Source: Tichowtungia sp964398915 (GTDB lineage Bacteria; Verrucomicrobiota; Kiritimatiellia; Kiritimatiellales; Tichowtungiaceae). From it: a stretch of DNA of 8,699 nt. Each line of letters begins with the position of its first letter. The stretch's first letter is position 1. The notes beneath the pieces were generated by a model. It was not told where the DNA came from and ran no database searches. It saw only the letters and a list, made by a program, of their open reading frames with translations. The position numbers and the translations under genes were made by a program. Positions 1 to 6,100 of this stretch are shown here, piece after piece. The stretch covers positions 1 through 8,699 of the forward strand of contig CAYNOR010000043.1 in assembly GCA_964398915.1 (NCBI GenBank), given 5' to 3'.

Positions 1-2
1 TT

Positions 3-2084
3 CTGGATCGCAGCGGCCTGGTTCCCGGCGATTTCTTCGCGCTGACCTTGAACCGCCTGCCCGTGGTGAAGGGGCAAACCAACGAGGCTCCGGCCCAATT
101 TGGAAATTTCGTGCCGCAGCCCTCGAATACCGGACGCGACTGGACGCCGAAGGGAACGACGATCTACAGCCTCCGCGCTGATGCCGCGGCCCCGGTCATC
201 GTCGAGTTCGGCCTCGATACCGAGGGCGGCGACCGCGCGAAGACCCAGCTCCTGCGCGAGCCGATGCGGCTCGTGTTCACGCTCGCCGACGGACGTCAGG
301 TGGATGCCTGGGATGTGCCCGCGAAACGGCAGCTCGCACCCGGCAAAGTGGACTATCAGTTCAACCTGTCCGAGGGAATCGACGCCCGCTGGTCGGTCTG
401 GACGGACAACGAGTTGCTGCGGATGAGCCTCGTACTCGCCGGAGCGAAGGCCGGTCAGGTGACCAAATCCGAACTCCTCATTCCCTTCGACCCGCGTGCG
501 ATGGGCACCACGATTCTCGCGGAGGAATGGGGCGCCAATGGCGAGGTCAAGGCCCCGCTCATCATCAGCGCACTCGACATGGGGCAGTTGCGGCTGAGTA
601 ACACCGGCTCCGACGAGGCGCTCGCCTGCCGGTTCACCGGAAGCCGCCTGCACAAGCGCATCGATCTGCGGATCGGATTTCCCGTCGCAGGCAAGGGCGA
701 GATCGTGTTCGCGCCCGCGCGGCTGGAGAAGCCGCGGGCCGACATCTCCGACGCGGACTGGGCGAAAATCCGACGCGGTCTGATTTCGTTGATTCACATT
801 ACACCGTTCATGCCGGCCCAAGAGAATGGCTCCGCATGGCTCGGCTCGCCGGGAGGCATCACCGGCAACAACGTGATCTCCGATCCCGTTTCCTGCATGA
901 TGGAGCGCAACTTCCAGTGGCTGACGGGCATGGGCGACAAGGCGGTCATCATGGGCATCGACCTCAACAAGATCGCCCGCAAGACCCTCGAATTCTGGTT
1001 GAACCAGCGCATGAACGCCGATGGATCGCTCGACTATGTTCTTCAAAAGGGCAACATCTCGGCGGACTCCAACACCGGGGTGCTCAACGCCGCCACCGAC
1101 TACTACCTTTCCACCGGCGACAAGTCCTTTGTCTCCGCAAACAAAGACGCGCTCGTCAAAGCCGTCGGCTATCTCATCGCCCGCGATCTGGATGACGACG
1201 GGCTTATCGAAACGTTCCGCGACGGCAACGGCAAGAAGCAGTTCGGCGACACCGGCTACGACACAATCTGCTCCGGCTGGAAGAACGCGCTGGTCAACGG
1301 ACAGGCCTACAAGTCGTTTCTCGGCGTGGCGAAGATGATGGAGGACGCCGGTGATACGGACCGCGCGAAGGAATACCGCCAGCGTGCGCTCCGGCTGCGG
1401 CAGGCCTACAACAAGACGTTCTTCCAGCCGGAAAAAAACCGCTATCTCTGGTGGATCGGGCAGGACGGCAAGCGGCACGACTATATCAATCCCCTAATCC
1501 AGGAAAACGCCGTGCTCTTCGGCATCGCGGATGGCATCGAGGCGGACACCGGCCTGCCACGCGGGCCGCGCGACGTGATGCAGGCGCTCTGGGACGCCTT
1601 CGAGGCGGCGGAGTATCGCGACAGCGCCAAGGGAAAAACGGTGGACTACATCGACTCCAAGACCGGCAACTACACCGGTTTCTACTGGGGCATTCCCGTC
1701 AATCTGGAAGATGTTCCGGACGACTACAACTTCCAACACTACGGGACTTATGAGTTTCCCTATTACTGCAACGGCGGCATCTTCCCGCAGGATGCGGTGG
1801 CGGCGGTCATGGCCTTCTCCAGCGCCGGGATGAACGACAAGGCCGGCATCATCCGGCGGGAACTTTTCCGGCGCCAGCACGAGGGAATCCTCCCCAACGG
1901 CAGCGGCTTCTACATGGGCGTCGTCAACGTGCCCGGCCAGTGCTACTCGATCCTGAAATGGGACGGCACCCCGACGGACTACGAAGGGATCATCTCCCGC
2001 GACTGCTCGTTCCTCCAATCCGCAATCCTCATTAAGGACCCCGCACACGCCTTGTTCGTTGAGGGCGCAAAAATGAAGCCGTGA
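3..2084 (+). CDS. Six-hairpin ((alpha/alpha)6) glycosidase-like protein, 5'-truncated by window edge
   Basis: The frame is open from the first complete codon at 3 to TGA at 2082-2084, so the true start lies outside the window; the TTG at 48 has no claim to be the start. Counting from codon 3, residues about 10-250 are beta-rich, like the N-terminal sandwich of inverting toroid glycosidases. Residues about 260-690 are helix-rich and resemble an (alpha/alpha)6 barrel: GNISADSNTGVLNAATDYY near 350-370, a DLDDDGLIE segment near 395-403 like the acidic DxDGL loop of this fold, GWKNALVNGQAYKSF near 425-440, YEFPYYCNGGIFPQDAV at about 585-600, and a C-terminal segment with DYEGIISRD. These features support glycan hydrolysis in general terms. 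I cannot place it in a numbered GH family or name catalytic residues. Its 3' end abuts a fossil of the DUF5703/GH95-like gene, which suggests the two enzyme types were once adjacent genes acting on one glycan. Confidence 0.8.
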   Translation: MDRSGLVPGDFFALTLNRLPVVKGQTNEAPAQFGNFVPQPSNTGRDWTPKGTTIYSLRADAAAPVIVEFGLDTEGGDRAKTQLLREPMRLVFTLADGRQVDAWDVPAKRQLAPGKVDYQFNLSEGIDARWSVWTDNELLRMSLVLAGAKAGQVTKSELLIPFDPRAMGTTILAEEWGANGEVKAPLIISALDMGQLRLSNTGSDEALACRFTGSRLHKRIDLRIGFPVAGKGEIVFAPARLEKPRADISDADWAKIRRGLISLIHITPFMPAQENGSAWLGSPGGITGNNVISDPVSCMMERNFQWLTGMGDKAVIMGIDLNKIARKTLEFWLNQRMNADGSLDYVLQKGNISADSNTGVLNAATDYYLSTGDKSFVSANKDALVKAVGYLIARDLDDDGLIETFRDGNGKKQFGDTGYDTICSGWKNALVNGQAYKSFLGVAKMMEDAGDTDRAKEYRQRALRLRQAYNKTFFQPEKNRYLWWIGQDGKRHDYINPLIQENAVLFGIADGIEADTGLPRGPRDVMQALWDAFEAAEYRDSAKGKTVDYIDSKTGNYTGFYWGIPVNLEDVPDDYNFQHYGTYEFPYYCNGGIFPQDAVAAVMAFSSAGMNDKAGIIRRELFRRQHEGILPNGSGFYMGVVNVPGQCYSILKWDGTPTDYEGIISRDCSFLQSAILIKDPAHALFVEGAKMKP

Positions 2085-2126
2085 AATGTCACGCCGCCGG
2101 AGCGGGCAAAGGACGTTGTCCCCTAG
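2085..2126 (+). pseudogene. Fossil 3' tail of a DUF5703/GH95-like gene
   Basis: Directly after the stop of the upstream gene, the frame beginning at 2088 reads VTPPERAKDVVP and then TAG (2124-2126). The big gene ends VTPPERAKDVVPYLPR. At DNA level 2091-2125 matches 8373-8407 at 34 of 35 positions, and the match extends back to 2085 with two more mismatches. There is no start codon, ribosome binding site or upstream body, so this is a remnant and not a gene. It is most simply the last codons of a lost paralogue of the big gene, with its end truncated by a stop at the position of Tyr. Confidence 0.8.
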
Positions 2127-2164
2127 AGGTCGGGGTCAGGAGGTCGGGGTCAAGGTCGGGGTCA
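2127..2164 (+). repeat. Three near-tandem copies of AGGTCGGGGTCA
   Basis: Exact 12-bp copies lie at 2127-2138, 2141-2152 and 2153-2164; two extra G separate the first two, and the last two are contiguous. The block runs straight into the TTGAATTCTGACATTTAG motif. A weak relative, GATCGGGGGTAGGA, occurs in the spacer after the big gene ahead of the second motif copy. From memory, GGGGTCAG followed by a TTGAATT-type sequence is common at the edges of RayT (Y1 transposase)-associated repeats, but no transposase is seen here. Confidence 0.75.
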
Positions 2165-2188
2165 GTCCTTGAATTCTGACATTTAGGG
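2165..2188 (+). repeat. Shared intergenic motif, copy 1 (TTGAATTCTGACATTTAG core)
   Basis: This 24-bp stretch matches 8458-8481 at 21 of 24 positions, and the 18-bp core TTGAATTYTGACATTTAG differs at one position. Both copies follow the same coding tail (VTPPERAKDVVP) by about 40-50 bp, so they are either part of a duplicated block or independent insertions of a short mobile repeat. No U-tract hairpin is evident, so I do not call it a terminator. Confidence 0.7.
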
Positions 2189-2239
2189 TTAATGAGTCCG
2201 GGCGACCAAGACCGCTTCGAGTCCGATTCCCATTTTTTG

Positions 2240-2278
2240 TCTATCGCCCTTTCTATCGCCCTTTCTACCCTTGCCCTT
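2240..2278 (+). repeat. Pyrimidine-rich tandem repeat, unit TCTATCGCCCTT
   Basis: Two exact 12-bp copies (2240-2251, 2252-2263) are followed by a 15-bp variant TCTACCCTTGCCCTT (2264-2278) and the start of another unit (TCTAG). The block lies just upstream of the small secreted protein gene, and its last unit supplies the candidate -35 element of that gene. Confidence 0.75.
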
Positions 2279-2299
2279 TCTAGTCGGTTGTAAGATAAT
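2271..2299 (+). promoter_or_regulatory. Candidate sigma70-type promoter for the small secreted protein
   Basis: TTGCCC at 2271-2276 and GATAAT at 2294-2299 are separated by exactly 17 bp, matching consensus at 4 of 6 and 5 of 6 positions. Transcription would begin near 2306, giving a leader of about 29 nt before the ATG at 2335. It would place this gene under its own promoter, separate from the upstream glycosidase. Consensus matching alone in an unknown phylum is weak evidence. Confidence 0.4.
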
Positions 2300-2325
2300 G
2301 AAAAAAGATGGATGTCCACAGACGC

Positions 2326-2330
2326 GGAGG
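2326..2330 (+). promoter_or_regulatory. Shine-Dalgarno GGAGG choosing the ATG at 2335
   Basis: GGAGG ends 4 nt before the ATG at 2335. The earlier in-frame ATG at 2308 has no such site and would sit almost on the predicted transcription start, so 2335 is the better start. Confidence 0.65.
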
Positions 2331-2334
2331 TACA

Positions 2335-2985
2335 ATGTTCAAAATGCAGCTCAAGAAAGAAAGGTTGTTTGGTATGTGTACTCAACGAATCAAATGGGGT
2401 TACTTCGCAGGCCTCATAAAACAGCTCTGCTATGTGGCGGCGTTCGCCGTGCTGGTTTTTTCAGGATCAGCCTTTGCCGCCGCCCCGATCACCATCCCCA
2501 ACTTCAGCTTCGAGTCAGGCTTTGATAACACCGGCGGAGGCGTCGGCAACTGGACAGGTGCGAATCTGGCCGGAACAACCGGAACAATCCGCGAACTCGT
2601 TCCGACCACCGGAAGTCAAATGTTGTATGCGAACGGTCCCGATGCCGGTGGAGCCTCGTTCGCTTACCAAAAGCTTGATATTCTGGCGACTGGAAAATTC
2701 ACGTTCCAGATCGACGTGGGCACTACTGTCAGTTTGCCGGCATCTGGGTATGACATCGCGTTTTACGCTGTTGATAAATCCACAGGAGAGGGCCACGCCA
2801 TTCTTGCTCGCGAAACACTGACGGCACCTGCGCCGGGAGCATGGGCAACAAAAACCATATCATTCTCAGTGACCGGTGCAGAAAGTTGGTTTGCAACGGA
2901 TGAGGTGCAGATCGTGCTGGGTTGCGGCGCAGGAACTCAAGTGATCTATGACAACGTCCGCGGCACCTTCACCGCGGTTCCTTAG
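2335..2985 (+). CDS. Small secreted jelly-roll protein of PEP-CTERM-protein type, lacking its sorting tail
   Basis: 216 codons from the ATG with the good ribosome site; an ATG at 2308 would add nine residues. The protein has a long basic n-region, then a hydrophobic run LCYVAAFAVLVFSGSAFA, with likely signal peptidase cleavage after AFA or AFAA. The mature part begins ITIPNFSFESGFDN and ends near VIYDNVRGTFTAVP. An opening N-x-SFE, a middle strand with a YQK-type pattern, and a closing DNV-x-x-TF are the pattern of a CBM-like jelly roll common in secreted PEP-CTERM proteins of PVC bacteria and cyanobacteria. In those proteins the domain is typically followed by VPEP; here VP is followed by TAG and then codons for PSS. 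Without an anchor it would be released into the periplasm or medium. Role unknown; binding of sugar or surface polymer is a guess from the fold. Confidence 0.75.
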   Translation: MFKMQLKKERLFGMCTQRIKWGYFAGLIKQLCYVAAFAVLVFSGSAFAAAPITIPNFSFESGFDNTGGGVGNWTGANLAGTTGTIRELVPTTGSQMLYANGPDAGGASFAYQKLDILATGKFTFQIDVGTTVSLPASGYDIAFYAVDKSTGEGHAILARETLTAPAPGAWATKTISFSVTGAESWFATDEVQIVLGCGAGTQVIYDNVRGTFTAVP

Positions 2986-3090
2986 CCATCGTCCGTTTCC
3001 TTAGGCTTCTCGGCTGTGCCGGTAGCGCCCGGGCTGCGGGAAAGGCCCCGGGGTCCGGCAAGGCCGGAGCGCTTGAAACTAAAGCGTTAA
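2986..3090 (+). pseudogene. In-frame readable extension after the TAG: possible fossil PEP-CTERM tail
   Basis: The frame of the secreted protein stays open for 34 codons after TAG (2983-2985), to TAA at 3088-3090. It reads PSSVSLGFSAVPVAPGL and then an arginine/lysine-rich stretch starting RERPR. With TAG read as GAG (one base change) the junction would be AVPEPSS, the classic start of a PEP-CTERM signal, followed by a short apolar segment and a basic tail. The apolar part is shorter and more proline-rich than usual, so decay or chance are both possible. Confidence 0.4.
3024..3073 (+). other. GC-rich inverted repeats in the spacer
   Basis: An outer stem pairs AGCGC plus CCGG (3024-3032) with CCGG plus GCGCT (3064-3073), with one bulged A. 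Inside it, a competing perfect hairpin pairs TCCGGC (3054-3059) with GCCGGA (3063-3068) around an AAG loop. No T-run follows, so an intrinsic terminator is not supported. It could attenuate or insulate transcription between the small protein and the large gene, or be incidental in GC-rich DNA. Confidence 0.4.
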
Positions 3091-3145
3091 AGAGTCCTTG
3101 CACATATTGTTCGAGGATGCCGTAAAAATGAAACCGAGGACGTGA
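3083..3145 (+). pseudogene. Fossil C-terminus of a second six-hairpin glycosidase-like gene
   Basis: In the frame from 3083, after an in-frame TAA at 3080-3082, the sequence reads SVKESLHILFEDAVKMKPRT and ends at TGA (3143-3145). The intact gene upstream ends IKDPAHALFVEGAKMKP. Over 17 residues 8 are identical and most others conservative; the DNA matches 35 of 51 positions (2031-2081 against 3086-3136) without gaps. Similarity stops abruptly upstream of about 3083, as at a deletion junction. Its stop lies 4 nt before the ATG of the large gene, the spacing of translationally coupled genes, so this looks like the leftover end of a former operon partner. Confidence 0.7.
3136..3140 (+). promoter_or_regulatory. 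Ribosome binding site GAGGA of the large gene
   Basis: GAGGA lies 9 nt before the ATG at 3150, supporting that start, which also gives a complete signal peptide. The site is embedded in the last codons of the fossil glycosidase tail, which may explain why selection kept that tail. Confidence 0.55.
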
Positions 3146-3149
3146 ACCC

Positions 3150-6100
3150 ATGAAATGGATGAAAAATAAAAAATTCAACATGACTCTGGTGCTGGGGTTG
3201 CTGCTTTTCCCGGGTCTGCCTTTGCTGGCCGGCCCGCGCTCCAGCCCGATCAAAAACGGCGGCTTTGAATCCGCACAAATGACTCCTTGGAAAACCGACT
3301 CTGCCGGAATCGCGGTGGATTCATCGGTCAAACATTCCGGCAATCGATCCATGAAGGTGACCGGCGGGCCGGAGGCCCGGTCGCTCACGGGCGGGAAGTT
3401 TCCCATCGACATCGATACCGTTTACACGGTGTCCCTCTGGATCAAGACGCAGGCCATCTCCACGCCCGACGGCGTCTCGGTCAAAATCTTTCAGCGCAAC
3501 GACAGCACCGGCTGGAACTCCCGGTATCCCACCACGCACAACGACCAGCCGGTCGAGCGCAAGGTGATTAAAACCGGCGGAACGCAGGATTGGACGGAGT
3601 ACAAGTTCTCGTTCACGCCGGATGCGGCAGCGGAATTCGTGGAGTTTTCTTTGGACATGGATCCGGGCATCGCCGGAACGGCATGGATCGACGATGTCAC
3701 GCTGAGCCTCACCTCGACGCGCATCGCGCAGCGGGATTTCACCGGCGGGTGGCATAACGTCAAAGTCTGGGGCGACCAGGTTCGCTGGGTGGAGAAGAGC
3801 GGAGCGGAGGATCACCTCGAAATCACGCTCCCGCAGGGTGAATATATGGTCTGGCTCTCGCAGATGGGCGGGAACCGCCCGGACATCGAAGTGGTCGCGG
3901 ATGGCAAAGTACTGGGAACCGGGGATGGGATGAAGCCGACCGGATGGCAGCAAATCGGCAAGGTGGCGCTTGCTGCCGGGGCACATCATTTCACGCTGAC
4001 TAGCAAAGACCCGAACGGCTTCAAGAACCAGACCGCGTATGCCGGCATGATTCTCTCGACCGATCCGGATGCGAAGCTGCCGGACTGGAGCGAGCGGTTT
4101 AGCACGCCTCTCGAAACGCTACCGGTGACGCTCTCTCCCGCCCGTCCGTCCGACAAAAAGCTGGTGATGGTATTTTCGGCCTATCTGGTGGAGACAGGCT
4201 GGGTCGAGCTGGGTGCGGCCGGATTTCCTGCCTCCGGTGCTGCGCGGATCGCCGCGGTGGCCCATAAATACGGCATCCCGGTGACGTGGCTGGTGGACAA
4301 CCGGTCCGCTGTCAAAATGAAAGATCTGCTCACCAAATGGCACAATGAATTCGGCGACGACGTGGCCTCGTTTGACTGGAAGGACTGGGGGCCGGTCAAA
4401 GCGGCGCTGCCGTGGGCGAGCACGACGTCCGCCGCCGTGGGCGTGGGAAAAATCCGGCCCGTGGACGAGTTGGAAACGGCGGGCATGAAATCCGCATGGG
4501 GATGGTGCTGGGACACACCTGGCGTGGACAACAGCAACGACATGGGCAGCCCTTGGGCCCCGTTTTACGCTTCGCATGGCAACAACAACCTGAACTACAA
4601 AATTCCGGCCAACTATCCCGGCAAAACCCTCGGGCTCGAATGGACGCAGCGGGATCTGAACAAAGGGTTTGCGCTCCACACCGGCGACATCACGGTCTTC
4701 AGCATGGATCCGGACGACGTGCGCCGCGGCCGCATAGTTCATGGCCGTGACGCCGGATACTGGAAACAGTTGCTCGATGACTACCTTCGCAACACCGAAT
4801 GGAACGCGATGGTCCCGTTCTTGATGCAGCAGGAATCCCACGAGATGGAATGGTCGTTCCCGTGGATCTTCAACGAGGGTGACAATAAGCTGGAGGCCAA
4901 CTGGAAGGTCGTGAACATGGACGCCCTGGCGATGGACGAATTCTTCAAATACGCCAAATCCAAAAACATCACCTTCATGACCCAGCCGCAGTTCGCGGCG
5001 GCGTATCAGAAGATGTATCCCGCCACCACGCCTGCGCATTACATGCTTTGCCGGGACATTCCCACCAAAGAGCCGTTTCATTATTATCTAAAGCCGTTTC
5101 GCAAGGGGCCGTTCCCGCTGACCTTCCAATATTTCGACGCTGACTGCCAATTGGCCTTCCATGATCAGGTGCGTCTGCCTGTCCGGATATTCAATTACCA
5201 GCACCAGCTTCCGGCCGAGCTCCTTACCTCCTATCCTAGCGAGAAGAATATTCCGGTGATCAAGGAATTCACCAAGGAGTCCTCGCCGGACAAGGAGGTC
5301 TGGAGGATCACTCTGGCCAATACCAACCCATACGCCGTTCCGATGGGCATTACCGAATGGGGGGACTTTTCCAAATTCGAACCGGGCACGCATTCACCCA
5401 ATGTGAAAGAAGTCAAAATCATCGGGCGCGATCTCGTGTTCATCCGCCTCGACGCCGCCCCGGATTCCCGCTCCGGTTTCACGGTGGAATTCCGGCGCAA
5501 GGGGCTACTGGCAACAACCCGGATATTTAAACCTATCAAACAACTTCTGCCGGCGGCTGGATTACCGCCGCTTCTTGACCCGCCCTGCGCCGCCGCTGCG
5601 CCGGAGCCGCTTCCCGCGCCGGTTGTCTGGGGCTCGGTCGGGACCGGGGCGGTGGACAGCATGCCGATTGGCAATGGCGAGATCGCGCTCAACGTCTGGT
5701 CCGAACCCAGTGGCGATGTGGTTTTCTACATTGCGCGAACGGATGCCTGGGATGAAAACGGACGCCTGCTCAAGCTCGGGCGGATCCGCCTCTCCGCTTC
5801 GCCCGCGCTGGATGTTGGCGAAGGGAATTTCCGTCAGACCCTGAACCTGCGCGACGGGAGGATTTTGATCCATGCGGGAACCGGTCCACAGGCCGTGGAC
5901 ATTGACCTTGCCGTGGATGTGAATCATCCGGTCGTCCGGATCGGGATGAAGTCCGCCACGCCCCATAAGCTCAAGGCGACCCTGGAGACCTGGCGCAAGG
6001 AACGCCGATGGGTAGAAGAAGCGGGCATGACCTGCTGGTATATGGCGGGTGGTTACGAGTCAATCGGGATGAAGGTGTTTTCGGACGGCGATGTGATTTC

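Noticed and set aside
2195..2235. TTCGAGTCCGATTCC resembling a tRNA T-arm, as at an integration site
   Set aside because: The flanking bases do not pair into a 5-bp T-stem and no acceptor, D or anticodon arm can be formed; no integrase is present.
2089..2385. Reverse-strand open frame over the first spacer
   Set aside because: Its arginine/glutamate and aspartate/proline-rich protein is what the tandem repeats give when read backwards; no ribosome site or domain is seen and it overlaps the start of a real gene.
2983..2985. Programmed recoding of TAG (for example pyrrolysine)
   Set aside because: No pyl genes or supporting context are visible; a nonsense mutation or natural end is simpler.
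3024..3073. Intrinsic terminator after the small secreted gene
   Set aside because: Stems exist, but TGAAACTAAAGCG follows and not a T-run, so it is listed only as inverted repeats.
3098..3128. Possible promoter TTGCAC followed by TAAAAA before the large gene
   Set aside because: Spacing is 19 bp with poor consensus, and the sequence is explained as the fossil glycosidase C-terminus.
4119..5081. Long reverse-strand open frame (320 codons) inside the large gene
   Set aside because: It is a shadow of the high-GC coding strand: composition is Arg/His/Val-rich without recognisable motifs, while the + frame carries clear conserved domains.
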